A DNA stretch of 49,348 nt from Frondihabitans peucedani (GCF_039537585.1 NZ_BAABAU010000012.1:1-49348), one strand, 5' to 3'; counted from the stretch's first letter, positions 24,352 to 32,501 are shown. Program-made: numbers and translations. The notes: generated by a model not told the origin, from the sequence alone.

Positions 24352-24921
24352 CTAACCGGAGTACAGGACGTCTGCTGCCTCGCGAGGGGCGAAGCGGTGG
24401 ACGAAATCCTGCTCGTTAGGCACCCAGACATCGCGCCAGAGGTCGTCGTGCGCTCGACCGAGGGCTCGGTCTCGTGCCAGGCCCCGTCGGGTCGCGGTGT
24501 CGAGGTGGACGTCGCACCAGATCGTGAGATCGAGGACCGGAAGGGTGTCCGGGTGGAAGAGGCCGATGAGGTCGATGATCAACACCTCAGCCTGCACCAG
24601 GGGCTCCTCCGGCCCGAGGCGACTGCTCGACCAGTCGTAGCGCTGGAACGTGCTCGGTCGCCTGTCGCGGAACGGCGAGAGGACGGTCGAGACGAGGCGG
24701 CCTCGGTCGACCCCGTCCCAGTCTGTCGAGCGCCTGTGGGATCGCGCAGGATCCAGGAAGTCGTCACCGCGCATTCTCACAGCACCGTCGACGTCGTGGA
24801 CGAGAGTCCGGGCGAGAGTGGACTTGCCCGACCCGCAGAATCCGGAGATGCCGATCACGACAGGATGCTCGCGCGCCGAGGCAGTGTCGGCAATGCGATC
24901 GAGCAACTCCTCGTCTGGCAT
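24352..24921 (-). CDS. P-loop kinase, uridine kinase-like
   Basis: A 189-residue P-loop protein. Walker A is GISGFCGSGKST. RMRGDDFLDPARSHRRSTDW resembles the substrate loop of uridine kinase/phosphoribulokinase-like enzymes, and EVLIIDLIGLFHP is the Walker B strand. RRGLARDRALGRAHDDLWRD is a typical arginine-rich lid. The substrate is probably a nucleoside or small metabolite. It precedes the peptidase E gene by 10 bp in the same direction. Confidence 0.85.
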   Translation of the reverse strand: MPDEELLDRIADTASAREHPVVIGISGFCGSGKSTLARTLVHDVDGAVRMRGDDFLDPARSHRRSTDWDGVDRGRLVSTVLSPFRDRRPSTFQRYDWSSSRLGPEEPLVQAEVLIIDLIGLFHPDTLPVLDLTIWCDVHLDTATRRGLARDRALGRAHDDLWRDVWVPNEQDFVHRFAPREAADVLYSG

Positions 24922-25047
24922 CGTCCGAGGCTAACCGAGGTCGGCCAGCGGCCGGCCCGCTCGCGCCAAGTCGCCGCGAACCGCGACCGCAGAACAGGGG
25001 CAACAGTGCCCCATGACAGCGACCGCAGGCCCTGACAGGCTCGGAGC

Positions 25048-26103
25048 ATGACGGACGAGGCCTCGGACAGGCGGGCGTGGTGGCGCCTCGGCGCATCGGC
25101 GAGGCCGTGGCTGCACGCGCTGGCGGCTGCCGCCGTGGGGGCCGGGGCCGCGAAGGCCACACAGGTCGCGGCGCTGTCGGTCTTCTTCGTGGGGCCGGCC
25201 GCCCTGATCGGCCTGCTGCTCGTCACCGTCGTCGTGGGCGCGATCCTGGCAGCCCTGGCGGTCACGGGCACGGGAGTGCGGCGGGCCGGCTGGATCGGTC
25301 TTGAGGCGGTCGTCCTCGTGCCGGCGACGCTCGCCTCAGGACTCGTCCCCGCGTTCCTCTCAGCAGCAGACGGCGGCGACGGCGACGTCGACCTGACGCT
25401 CCAGACGACGGCGTACGTCGTGGGTGCAGTCCTGGCCGGTGTCCCCGCCCTCCTGATGCACCGCGGGCCAGCCCGGGCGCTCGGTCTCGTCGCCGCGGGC
25501 GCCGGCGTGCTGCTGCTCGTCGTGGTCGCGTCGGTGCACGGGGTCCAGGCGAGGCAGGATGCGGGGCAGCGCGACCAGGAGGCGATCCTGCGCGCTCAAG
25601 CGGCGATCGGAGCCGATTTCCGCCCGGTGACCGTCTCTCCTCGCGGCTACGGGTCGATCTTCGAGGCAAACATCGAGAAGCGGCTGCCGGGCTTCCTGCA
25701 GGTCTTCTCCTCGCCGGCCTCGAAGGGGCACGCCCCCGGAACGACGAGCGGCGACGACCTGACCGTCGTCACCCTGGCGTCCTCGACCGACGTCTGCGGT
25801 CGGCCGATCGAGGGCGTCGGCACCGACGGTGCGGGGGAGCCCGAGACGTCCTGCACGGTCGGCTCGCGGATCGACCACCGCACGAGCGCGCACGGGCACG
25901 AGGCGTCCGCGGTCGTCGGCGACGTCCTCGTCGCAGTCAGCGCCCGCTCCGAGGTCGACGTGTCGGTGCTCGAGGAGGCCGTGCACTCGGCGAAGCCCAT
26001 CGGCGACGCCGCCTACCGGCACGTGCTCCTGGGCGACGGCGACGAGTACACCGACCAGCTCGACGGCAACCGGTGCCCGATCACGGGAGTCGTCTGCGGG
26101 TGA
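25048..26103 (+). CDS. Membrane protein of unknown function
   Basis: A 351-residue protein with about five hydrophobic segments in its first 180 residues (AAALSVFFVGPAALIGLLLV-like stretches) and a soluble C-terminal half. The soluble part has DFRPVTVSPRGYGSIFEANI, three or four Cys that could pair (DVCGRP, TSCTVG, NRCPITGVVCG) and no motif I recognise. The C-terminal Cys pairs suggest an extracytoplasmic location. It has its own ATG with GGAG upstream and faces an SDR gene across 66 bp. Confidence 0.75.
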   Translation: MTDEASDRRAWWRLGASARPWLHALAAAAVGAGAAKATQVAALSVFFVGPAALIGLLLVTVVVGAILAALAVTGTGVRRAGWIGLEAVVLVPATLASGLVPAFLSAADGGDGDVDLTLQTTAYVVGAVLAGVPALLMHRGPARALGLVAAGAGVLLLVVVASVHGVQARQDAGQRDQEAILRAQAAIGADFRPVTVSPRGYGSIFEANIEKRLPGFLQVFSSPASKGHAPGTTSGDDLTVVTLASSTDVCGRPIEGVGTDGAGEPETSCTVGSRIDHRTSAHGHEASAVVGDVLVAVSARSEVDVSVLEEAVHSAKPIGDAAYRHVLLGDGDEYTDQLDGNRCPITGVVCG

Positions 26104-26142
26104 CGCCGGGGTCGCGGGGGTGCGTCTCGGGGAGGAGGCGAC

Positions 26143-26156
26143 CGCAGGATCCTGCG
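26143..26156. repeat. 14-bp palindrome made of two overlapping copies of the window's octamer
   Basis: CGCAGGATCCTGCG is a perfect palindrome where GCAGGATC (26144) and GATCCTGC (26148) overlap, between two convergent genes. It could serve as a weak hairpin but is mainly notable as a double octamer. Confidence 0.85.
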
Positions 26157-26169
26157 CGGGGCCGGCTCG

Positions 26170-27267
26170 TCAGGGAATGAGCCGGTCGGCGCGATACCGG
26201 GCGAACAGGTCGGCGAAGGCCTGCTCGGTGCGCTTGAAGACGAGGAATCCCGCGTCTCGGCTCTTGCCCATGTCGGTGACGACCTCCATGTCGCGGCCGA
26301 GATCGGCGTCGGTGTGCCACCACGACGCGAGGCGCGAGATGTCGCGCTCGACGAGGCCGTGCTTCTCGGCGATCGCGGGCCAGTCGGCCTCGAGGTCTCT
26401 CATCTGCACCTCGAGCGGGCGCGGGGCGTCGACGAAACCGACCACCCTCTCTGCGGGCACACCGAGCAGGGCGGCGAGGCGCGGCCACATCCACCGCCAC
26501 CGGAACACGTCGCCGTTGACGATGTTGAACGCCTCGTCGCGGCCGGCAGGATCGGTCGCCGCCCAGACCATCTGCTCGGCCAGGACGCCCGCGTCGGTCA
26601 TGTCGGTGAGGCCGTTCCACTGCGCCTCGCTCCCCGGGAACACGAAGTCCGCGCCCCGCTCGTTCACGAGAGCCGCCTGGACGGCGAGGGTGAGGCCCAT
26701 GTTCATCGCGTTGCCGACGGCGTGGCCGATGACGGTGTGCGAGCGGTGCACCGACCAGGTGAAGCCCTGCCGCGCGGCGGCCTCGAAGAGCTCGTCCTCC
26801 TGGGCGTAGTAGAAGTTCGGGGTGTCGAGTCGGGGCTCGTCCTCGTGGAACGGGGTGTCGGGCATCTCGCCGGCCGCGTAGGCCTCGAAGGGGCCGAGGT
26901 AGTGCTTGAGCCCCGTCACCAGGGCGACGTGCTCGACCGGCGCGTGGTCGAGAGCGCTCAGCAGGTCGCGGACCATCGCGCTGTTGACCGCGATGTTCTC
27001 GGCCTCCGTCGCCCGGCGCTGCCACGCGGTGAAGAACACGTGCGTCGGGGCCTCGCCGGCGAGGGCGGCCCTGAGGCTCGCAGGATCGAGGAGGTCGGCA
27101 GCGATCCCGCGGACGCCGGCCTCCGATCTCGCGCTGCGCGACAGGGAGAGCACCTGCCAGCCGTCCGCGACGAGCTTCGTCACGAGGGCCGACCCCGTGA
27201 TCCCGGAGGCGCCGACGACGAGGGCGGTGCGGGTGCTGGCGGGTGTGGGCGTGGTGATCTCCGACAT
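26170..27267 (-). CDS. Atypical SDR, PRISE/progesterone 5-beta-reductase-like
   Basis: A 365-residue extended SDR. The Rossmann motif is ALVVGASGITGSALVTKLV, with VLSLSRSAR as the NADP-binding arginines and HVFFTAWQRRATEAENIAVN. VALVTGLKHYLGPFEAYA and TPNFYYAQEDELFEAA match the 5-beta-reductase/iridoid-synthase-like group, with Tyr in YAQED. It probably reduces an enone double bond using NADPH. The open frame extends to 27462, but ATG 27267 begins the homology (MSEITTPTPASTRTALVV). Confidence 0.88.
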   Translation of the reverse strand: MSEITTPTPASTRTALVVGASGITGSALVTKLVADGWQVLSLSRSARSEAGVRGIAADLLDPASLRAALAGEAPTHVFFTAWQRRATEAENIAVNSAMVRDLLSALDHAPVEHVALVTGLKHYLGPFEAYAAGEMPDTPFHEDEPRLDTPNFYYAQEDELFEAAARQGFTWSVHRSHTVIGHAVGNAMNMGLTLAVQAALVNERGADFVFPGSEAQWNGLTDMTDAGVLAEQMVWAATDPAGRDEAFNIVNGDVFRWRWMWPRLAALLGVPAERVVGFVDAPRPLEVQMRDLEADWPAIAEKHGLVERDISRLASWWHTDADLGRDMEVVTDMGKSRDAGFLVFKRTEQAFADLFARYRADRLIP

Positions 27268-27344
27268 GTGAAGCCCAACGGGGTGGCGGCGCGGGTATTC
27301 CGTGTGTGTGGTCGTCGGGCGCGTCTCCTGCCGCGCTGCCTGCG

Positions 27345-27388
27345 GCGCTGCGGTCGCGCTGCGGCGGCGCTGCGGTCGCGCTGCGGCG
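27345..27388. repeat. Two perfect tandem copies of a 22-bp GC-rich unit
   Basis: The unit starting GCGCTGCGGTCGCGCTGCGG occurs at 27345-27366 and 27367-27388 in the promoter gap between the divergent SDR and methyltransferase genes. Partial further copies flank it. Confidence 0.85.
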
Positions 27389-27482
27389 GCGTCGAGCGGG
27401 CCGATCTGCACACTTTCGCCCCTAGAACCGTGCGTTTCGGCCCCCTCGCCGCCCGGACGCAAGGCTGTGCCAGCCTGGGCAC

Positions 27483-28145
27483 ATGGGAAACGAGTGGAGC
27501 GCCGCCGAACAGGCCGGAGAGGGAGGGGCTCCGGACACGGTCACCGAGTCGTACTCCGAGCGCGCCGGGGAGTACATCGCGCAGCTGGGCTCGATGGCGG
27601 CCGTGCATCCGTCCGACGCGCAGCTCGTCTCGTCATGGACGGCTGAGCTGGAGGGCCCGGTCCTCGACGCCCGCTGCGGCCCGGGGCATTGGACGGCCCA
27701 CCTCGCCGCACACGGAGTCGACGTCCGCGGCGTCGACCGCGTGCCCGCCTTCATCCTGCACGCGCGGGAGGCCCACCCCGGGGTGCCGTTCTCCGTCGGC
27801 AGCCTCGACGCCCTCGACGAAGAGGCCGGCGCCTTCGGGGGAGTCCTGGCCTGGTACTCGCTCATCCACCACGCGCCCGACGCCCTTGGGACGGCTCTCG
27901 ACGAGTTCGCCCGGATCCTGCGCCCCGGCGGAGGGCTTCTCGTGGGCTTCTTCCTCGGCGACAAGCTGGATCCGTTCGACCACGCCGTCACCACCGCCTA
28001 CCGGTGGCCGGCCGACCGGATGGCGCAGGAACTGGAGGCGGCCGGCTTCGAGGTGATCGAGACGCACACGCGCACGGGCGCCGCGTCGAAGCCTCGTCCG
28101 CACGGGGCGATCCTTACCCGGCGGCGGTCGTCTACGCTCCTGTGA
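27483..28145 (+). CDS. Class I SAM-dependent methyltransferase
   Basis: A 220-residue methyltransferase. Motif I reads VLDARCGPGHWTAHLA, followed by GVDVRGVDRVPAFILHAREA (acidic loop), VLAWYSLIHHAPD (motif IV) and ARILRPGGGLLVGFF. The usual Gly at the fourth position of motif I (DxGCGxG) is Arg here, a minor change. The substrate is unknown. It is divergent from the PRISE-type reductase; a shared role in modifying a small molecule is possible but unproven. Confidence 0.9.
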   Translation: MGNEWSAAEQAGEGGAPDTVTESYSERAGEYIAQLGSMAAVHPSDAQLVSSWTAELEGPVLDARCGPGHWTAHLAAHGVDVRGVDRVPAFILHAREAHPGVPFSVGSLDALDEEAGAFGGVLAWYSLIHHAPDALGTALDEFARILRPGGGLLVGFFLGDKLDPFDHAVTTAYRWPADRMAQELEAAGFEVIETHTRTGAASKPRPHGAILTRRRSSTLL

Positions 28146-28221
28146 CCTGTCGGGGCGGTTACACACGCGTCGAGTCGCAGGAGTGCGCGGGCGACCTCCC
28201 TCCGGAGGCCGAGGGCAGTGG

Positions 28222-28632
28222 TCAGGCCGTCACGGGGAGCAGCTCGGCGAGGAGGTGCTCGACGCGGGCCCGGATGTCGTCGCGGATGGGCCGGACCTCG
28301 TCGAGGGGGCGGCCGGCCGGATCCTGCAGCTCCCAGTCCTCGTAGCGCTTGCCCGGGAAGATCGGGCACGCGTCGCCGCAGCCCATGGTGATGACGACGT
28401 CGGAGTCGCGCACCTGCTCGGTGGTCATGAGCTGCGGGACCTCGGCCGAGATGTCGATGCCGATCTCGCGCATGGCCTCGACGGCGATCGGATTGATCGA
28501 GGCGCCCGGCTCGGAACCGCCCGACCGGACCTCGACGGCGCCGCCGGAGAGCGTGCGCGCGAAGCCGGCGGCCATCTGAGAGCGCCCCGCGTTGTGGACG
28601 CAGACGAACAGGACGATGGGCTTGTCGGTCAT
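28222..28632 (-). CDS. arsC: Arsenate reductase (low-molecular-weight phosphatase fold)
   Basis: A 136-residue protein. The P-loop CVHNAGRSQMAAG (CX5R) is the arsenate/phosphate site. ITMGCGDACPIFPGKRYEDW supplies the additional Cys residues and the catalytic Asp region of arsenate reductases. It reduces arsenate to arsenite with thioredoxin or mycothiol; which one is not decided here. The long frame upstream is a shadow; ATG 28632 has AGGAGC upstream. It follows the MarR gene by 92 bp on the same strand; no arsenite exporter is nearby, so a general phosphatase role is also possible. Confidence 0.88.
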   Translation of the reverse strand: MTDKPIVLFVCVHNAGRSQMAAGFARTLSGGAVEVRSGGSEPGASINPIAVEAMREIGIDISAEVPQLMTTEQVRDSDVVITMGCGDACPIFPGKRYEDWELQDPAGRPLDEVRPIRDDIRARVEHLLAELLPVTA

Positions 28633-28688
28633 GCGGGCTCCTTGCAGTGACGGATGTCGATGGAAAAGAGTCTGTCGCACTCCATCGA

Positions 28689-28701
28689 CGGGTGTCACCC
28701 G
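28689..28701. promoter_or_regulatory. CGGGTG-T-CACCCG palindrome upstream of arsC
   Basis: A 6-bp perfect inverted repeat with a one-base centre lies between the MarR gene stop and the arsC start. It is a candidate operator. Confidence 0.4.
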
Positions 28702-28724
28702 CCCCGCGGTGCCGGAAGGGCCGG

Positions 28725-29231
28725 TCAGCCCTCGGGCGGGGTGTCGGGCAGGGCGTGACGCCCCTCGGAGCGCCGGGTCGAGCGCGTCGCGACCACGGCG
28801 GCGTTGAGCGTCGCGGTGATGGCATCGAGCTTGGGGACGATGCTCTGCCACGTGTCGGACAGGTCGGCGGCGTCCAGGAGCGTCGAATACGACGTGGCGA
28901 TGTCGCGGACGGTGTCCTCCCCGGCAGGCGTCAGGTGGACCTCGACCCCGCGCCGGTCGAGCGGGTTGGGGGCGCGCAGGACGTGCCCCGAGTCCTCGAG
29001 CCGGTCGATCACCGCGGTGGTGGCTCCGGTCGTGATGCCGAGATCCTGCCCGATCGCACCGGCGCTGAGGCCCGGCGTCCCGGCGATCACGAGGAGAGCG
29101 GTCAGCTCGGTCCCGGCGAGCTCGAAGCGGCGGGCGATCATGTTGCGGACGCGGCGGTGCGCCTCGTCGAGCTGATGCAGGGACAGCGACAGGGGGAGGA
29201 GTTCGCGCGCGCGATCGTCGTCTTCGGTCAC
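28725..29231 (-). CDS. MarR-family transcriptional regulator
   Basis: A 168-residue winged-helix protein. GTELTALLVIAGTPGLSAGA, then IGQDLGITTGATTAVIDRLE (recognition helix) and NPLDRRGVEVHLTPAGED (wing, with the conserved DRR) are diagnostic. The start is GTG. It probably represses its own operon and possibly the downstream arsC; the ligand is unknown. Upstream is a 346-bp noncoding interval with repeats and a long stem-loop, then a divergent TetR gene. Confidence 0.92.
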   Translation of the reverse strand: MTEDDDRARELLPLSLSLHQLDEAHRRVRNMIARRFELAGTELTALLVIAGTPGLSAGAIGQDLGITTGATTAVIDRLEDSGHVLRAPNPLDRRGVEVHLTPAGEDTVRDIATSYSTLLDAADLSDTWQSIVPKLDAITATLNAAVVATRSTRRSEGRHALPDTPPEG

Positions 29232-29262
29232 GGACGGATCCTTCGTTCGGCTCCGGGGCGGA

Positions 29263-29311
29263 GCGGCTGGGGTGGTGGGTGCTGGTCGGGCGGCTGGGGT
29301 GGTGGGTGCTG
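29263..29311. repeat. 22-bp direct repeat in the MarR-TetR gap
   Basis: The 22-mer beginning GCGGCTGGGGTGGTGGGTGC occurs perfectly at 29263-29284 and 29290-29311. The surrounding 346-bp interval (29232-29577) otherwise contains only a stem-loop and the TetR promoter region. Confidence 0.9.
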
Positions 29312-29322
29312 TGCCGCTGGGT

Positions 29323-29358
29323 GGTGCTCCCGTCCGTTACCACGCGGACGGGAGCACC
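29323..29358. promoter_or_regulatory. 14-bp perfect stem-loop
   Basis: GGTGCTCCCGTCCG pairs perfectly with CGGACGGGAGCACC around an 8-nt loop, with no T-run on either side. It lies about 90 bp upstream of the MarR start and 220 bp before the TetR start. It may be an attenuator, a regulator-binding palindrome or the terminator of an unannotated transcript. Confidence 0.6.
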
Positions 29359-29577
29359 AGGCGACTTCACACGGCGACGTCGCCTCGGACTGGCTCTCGG
29401 ATCAGGAAGAGTCAGACCCCCCGGTGTGGCAGAACGTGTCGTGCTTCGGCGCCTACCGGCCCCTCGGTCGGCAAGACGACTGTATTGCAAGATCGGGGCG
29501 AGAGCCAGGTCTTCTTGTGCGGTCGCCGCCCGCGGATCGCGGTCCCGTACCATCGGCTGACGACGTGAGGGCGGGAA

Positions 29578-30228
29578 GTGAATCAGAGGATCGAGCAGAA
29601 GTCGGCGAGGCGCGACGCGATCGTCGCTGCCGCCGCTGTCCAGTTCGGGCAGCACGGCTTCGAGGCGACGACGTTCGGTCGCATCGCCGACGAGCTCGGC
29701 AGACCCCGATCCTGGATCGGCTACCACCTCTTCCCGTCGAAGGAGTCGCTCGCGAGCGCCGTCGTAGCGGAGCAGCGGGCGCGCTGGGAGGACCTCTTCG
29801 AGCGGGTCGTCGCCGTGCCCGAGGGGCTCCCGCGGCTCCTGACGGCGCTGCTCGAGGCTGCCGAGGAGGCGCGCTCGTCGCCGGTGGCGGTGGCTGCGGT
29901 CCGCCTGCTCAGGGAGGCGCCCGAGCTCAGTCTGACGCTGCCGTCGCTGGCCACGTCGTGGCGCGACTTCGCGATCAGGCAGGTGCGCTTCGAGGTGGAG
30001 GAGCGCCCGCCCACGGTCGCTGTCGAGCCGGCTGCCTTCGCGACCCAGCTCCTGGCCGCGAGCTTCGGCGTCTTCGAGACGAACCGGTCGGTCTGGTCGA
30101 CGACGGACGTGTTCGAGAGTCTCGCCGGGCTGTGGACGGTGCTGCTGTCGGGCGCGGGGTTCGAGATCCCCGAGATGCTCCGCCGAGACGAGATGCTCCG
30201 CCGAGACGAGCCCGCCCCGTCGAGCTGA
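29578..30228 (+). CDS. TetR-family regulator, ArpA-like
   Basis: A 216-residue TetR protein from GTG 29578. The helix-turn-helix is AAAVQFGQHGFEATTFGRIA, then ELGRPRSWIGYHLFPSKESL. The continuation ASAVVAEQRARWEDLF resembles ArpA/ScbR-type butyrolactone receptors, as does the receptor in the afsA cassette (ANAVIAEQHRI). The ligand domain is divergent, so it may be a pseudo-receptor or respond to another ligand. The C-terminus contains a fresh duplication, MLRRDE twice. GGGCGGGAA precedes the start. No obvious target gene is adjacent apart from its own promoter. Confidence 0.85.
   Translation: MNQRIEQKSARRDAIVAAAAVQFGQHGFEATTFGRIADELGRPRSWIGYHLFPSKESLASAVVAEQRARWEDLFERVVAVPEGLPRLLTALLEAAEEARSSPVAVAAVRLLREAPELSLTLPSLATSWRDFAIRQVRFEVEERPPTVAVEPAAFATQLLAASFGVFETNRSVWSTTDVFESLAGLWTVLLSGAGFEIPEMLRRDEMLRRDEPAPSS
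30172..30207 (+). repeat. 18-bp tandem duplication inside the TetR gene
   Basis: The unit GAGATGCTCCGCCGAGAC occurs twice without change (30172-30189 and 30190-30207), duplicating six residues near the C-terminus in frame. Confidence 0.95.
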
Positions 30229-30274
30229 GCTGGCCCGTCGAACCGAGCCGCCCCGACCCTGAGGACGGACGCGA

Positions 30275-30308
30275 AGACCCCCGCAGCCTCGAGGGCTGGC
30301 GGGGGTCT
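30275..30308. terminator. Hairpin between TetR and csbD-like genes
   Basis: AGACCCCCGC pairs with GCGGGGGTCT, with an inner CAGCC/GGCTG stem, between two convergent genes. It probably terminates both. Confidence 0.85.
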
Positions 30309-30332
30309 CCGACTGATCCGGCGTGCGGCGGA

Positions 30333-30509
30333 CTACTTGCCGTCGACGGCGTCCTTGGCGTGCTCGGTGTCGAGACGCTCTTCGCTCTTGGCCTGGTCGA
30401 ACTTGCCCTGCTGCGTCAGCTCGGCGTCGTCGGTCTTCTTGCCGACGAACTCCTCGGCCTTGCCGGCGAGCTTCTGGGTCGCGTCCTTTGCCTTGTCTCC
30501 TAGCGACAT
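30333..30509 (-). CDS. CsbD-family stress protein (58 residues)
   Basis: The minus strand encodes 58 residues starting MSLGDKAKDATQKLAGKAEE, with FVGKKTDDAELTQQGKFDQA following and ending DAVDGK then TAG at 30333. This lysine/glutamate-rich helical pattern is the CsbD family, small general-stress proteins of unknown biochemical role. GGAAGGAG sits six bases before the ATG. Its codon bias (AAG, GAC, CTC) fits a well-expressed gene. It is monocistronic, ending at the hairpin before the TetR gene. Confidence 0.9.
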   Translation of the reverse strand: MSLGDKAKDATQKLAGKAEEFVGKKTDDAELTQQGKFDQAKSEERLDTEHAKDAVDGK

Positions 30510-30627
30510 CGTCGCTCCTTCCTTGGAACCTCGTGCCGGCGGACCCGGCTTCGCTGGACGCTACGCGGTGCTGCTGGGGGCTGTTCAGGAGGCGGTCAGG
30601 CGCTGCACAGGTTCGACCGGAGTGCCG

Positions 30628-30972
30628 TTACTGCTCGACGACCCGCAGGTAGCCGACCGACAGGATCGTGCCAACGGCGAGGAGGCAGCCGCCGAGAAGG
30701 CGGACAGGAGTGAGACGCGATCCGCGACCGCTGATCAGTCCGAGAACAGAACCCACGGTGTTCACTCCGAGGCCGGCCCAGAGCAGGCGATGGCTGCGAG
30801 ACCGTGCACCAGGCTCGACTGCTGGTGGGGCGTCTCGCTGGGCGAAGGAGCGACCGGCCGCCAGGGCGAGCACCCATCCGGCGACGGCGGTGCCGGCGGT
30901 CACTGCGTGCCCTGCGCGCTCGCCGGAGCTGCTCCTCCCCCGCGCGACGGCGACAACGGCGACCGCGAGCAC
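30628..30972 (-). CDS. Small membrane protein of unknown function, start unclear
   Basis: An open frame encodes three or four hydrophobic segments (VLAVAVVAVARGR, AVTAGTAVAGWVLALAAG, LLWAGLGVNTVGSVLGLISG, LLGGCLLAVGTILSVGYLRV). The coding pattern seems to begin further upstream, near 31029 (DARRAVFRRLLTIDGVGVAA), right after the preceding gene's stop, but no ATG, GTG or TTG occurs in frame there. I give the first usable codon, GTG 30972, which cuts the first helix. A CTG start near 31003 or a lost start codon is possible. Confidence 0.6.
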   Translation of the reverse strand: MLAVAVVAVARGRSSSGERAGHAVTAGTAVAGWVLALAAGRSFAQRDAPPAVEPGARSRSHRLLWAGLGVNTVGSVLGLISGRGSRLTPVRLLGGCLLAVGTILSVGYLRVVEQ

Positions 30973-31030
30973 CGCCGCGACGCCGACGCCGTCGATCGTC
31001 AGCAGGCGGCGGAAGACAGCACGGCGCGCA

Positions 31031-31375
31031 TCAGAGATCCGGCACCGTCCACCACTCGTCGTCGTAGAAGGCCTCGTCGGCGAACGGGCTCGGGTGGTTG
31101 TCGGGCTCGAGCTTGGCCGTGGCATCCTGCAGCCAGCGCAGGATGCGGTCGTCCTCGGGATCCGGCACGTCGGCGCGGACGGGCACCGAGTAGATCTGGC
31201 TCGCCGGGCCGACGAGCAGGTGCACGGACGACCGGGTCCCGTCGGTCTCCGCGTAGGGGACCGTGATGACGTCGGCCTTGCCGGCATTGCCGAGGACCCG
31301 GCAGTACTGCAGGACGCCCTGGCAGATCGAATCGGCGACCAGGAAGTGGTCGCCCGCATAGAACAGCTGTTGCAC
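31031..31375 (-). CDS. Conserved small protein of unknown function
   Basis: A 114-residue soluble protein starting MQQLFYAGDHFLVADSICQG from GTG 31375, which has GGAGG five bases upstream. It continues VLQYCRVLGNAGKADVITVP, VHLLVGPASQIYSVPV and ends EAFYDDEWWTVPDL. Strand-rich regions and the C-terminal acidic/aromatic tail suggest a compact single domain, but I recognise no family function. The membrane-protein frame begins at its stop codon, so the two are probably coupled. Confidence 0.72.
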   Translation of the reverse strand: MQQLFYAGDHFLVADSICQGVLQYCRVLGNAGKADVITVPYAETDGTRSSVHLLVGPASQIYSVPVRADVPDPEDDRILRWLQDATAKLEPDNHPSPFADEAFYDDEWWTVPDL

Positions 31376-31522
31376 AAATACCTCCACTGTGCAGCTCGGT
31401 GAAGTCGTGCCTCCAGTAAACCCGGCCGGTCGGGATGCGGTTCGCCTTTCGACAGGCCCTTGCCGGGCGGCGCCGATCCTGCCACGCTTCAGGCCCGGCC
31501 TGTCATCGATCAGGGAGCGACC

Positions 31523-31888
31523 ATGGCGACCATCTCGGAACTGCTCGACACCAACCTCCACGAGGTCTTCGCCGAGCGGGACGGCTCCGTCCGGCGAGCG
31601 GTGGTCGACCGGACCTACACCGACGACGTGTCGTTCGCGGATCCCGAGGAGATCGTCACCGGCCGCGCGGCGCTCGATGCGAAGGCGGCAGCCCTCCTCG
31701 GCGGGGCGCCGGAGACGTTCGTCTTCGCCTCCGACGGACCGAAGTACGTCGGCGAGGGCATCGGCGCCCTCCCCTGGGCGTTCGGCCCGGCGGGCGCGCC
31801 GATCCTGCACGGCATCGACGTCATCACGGTCCGTGACGGCCTGATCGCCACGGTCGCGACGTTCTTCCGCGAGGGAGACCAGCCGTAG
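31523..31888 (+). CDS. SnoaL/NTF2-like domain protein
   Basis: A 121-residue protein with the NTF2-like cone fold pattern: a helical N-terminus (ISELLDTNLHEVFAERDGSV), YTDDVSFADPEEIVTGRAAL and a final strand pair IDVITVRDGLIATVATFFRE. Such proteins act as small-molecule isomerases, hydrolases or binding domains. ATG 31523 has CAGGGAG nine bases upstream; the earlier frame from 31460 lacks homology. It stands alone between two minus-strand genes. Confidence 0.85.
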   Translation: MATISELLDTNLHEVFAERDGSVRRAVVDRTYTDDVSFADPEEIVTGRAALDAKAAALLGGAPETFVFASDGPKYVGEGIGALPWAFGPAGAPILHGIDVITVRDGLIATVATFFREGDQP

Positions 31889-31949
31889 GGCGCGGCGCCC
31901 AGCGCCTCAGCGCACGAGCGCGGCGCGCACGAGAGCGGCGCCCGCTGCC

Positions 31950-32225
31950 TCAGAAGTCGTAGTCGTCGATCGCCGGCGCGAAGTAGTCGATCGTGGCGGC
32001 CCCGGCCGTGCTGGGCTCGTCCTTCTCGTCGTGCACGTCGTCGATCACGCGGATGGCGACCTCGAGCGCGGGCGACACGAGGAGGTCCATCGCCCCGGAG
32101 CCGGTGGTGACGGTGACGAAGCCGCCGCCGTCGCGGACCAGCCCCGTGATCGTCTCGCGGAGTTCGTCGGCGGACTCCTGCACGCCGAGACGGCGGCCGC
32201 CCACGGTCAGTTCGGTTCGTCCCAC
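31950..32225 (-). CDS. Small protein of unknown function
   Basis: A 91-residue acidic protein from GTG 32225: MGRTELTVGGRRLGVQESAD, then GGGFVTVTTGSGAMDLLVSP, ALEVAIRVIDDV and an acidic end (APAIDDYDF). The small beta-rich pattern is reminiscent of actinobacterial proteins with no assigned role. No membrane segment or metal motif is present. It is divergent from the DUF2510 gene. Confidence 0.65.
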   Translation of the reverse strand: MGRTELTVGGRRLGVQESADELRETITGLVRDGGGFVTVTTGSGAMDLLVSPALEVAIRVIDDVHDEKDEPSTAGAATIDYFAPAIDDYDF

Positions 32226-32444
32226 GGTGCACCACTCTCGATCAGAGGCGCAATGCTACGCGTGCACCGACCCAGCGCCTACCCCCTTGTCGATTACCTC
32301 TAGACGGGCACCTGCTCCGCGGCCCGGGCCGACACACAACGGTGCGCAATCTGCACCGATTCCTGCCGGCACCGCCCGAGTGCCCTAGGTTCAGGCGTGA
32401 CGGGAGCACCCGAAGGCCCCCGCGACCACCCGAGGAGCACCCGC

Positions 32445-32495
32445 ATGCCTTCTTTCGACCGCGCCCGGCTCCGGGCCGCCGCCGAGATCGCCTGA
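32445..32495 (+). CDS. Possible 16-residue leader peptide before the DUF2510 gene
   Basis: ATG 32445, preceded by GAGGAG, encodes MPSFDRARLRAAAEIA and stops at 32495, six bases before the DUF2510 start. The ribosome-binding site and spacing fit translational coupling. Chance occurrence cannot be excluded for so short a frame. Confidence 0.35.
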   Translation: MPSFDRARLRAAAEIA

Positions 32496-32501
32496 CCGAC
32501 G

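Noticed and set aside
27345-29311. Direct repeats as a CRISPR array
   Set aside because: The repeats are two-copy GC-rich tandem units without spacers of uniform length and no cas genes are present.
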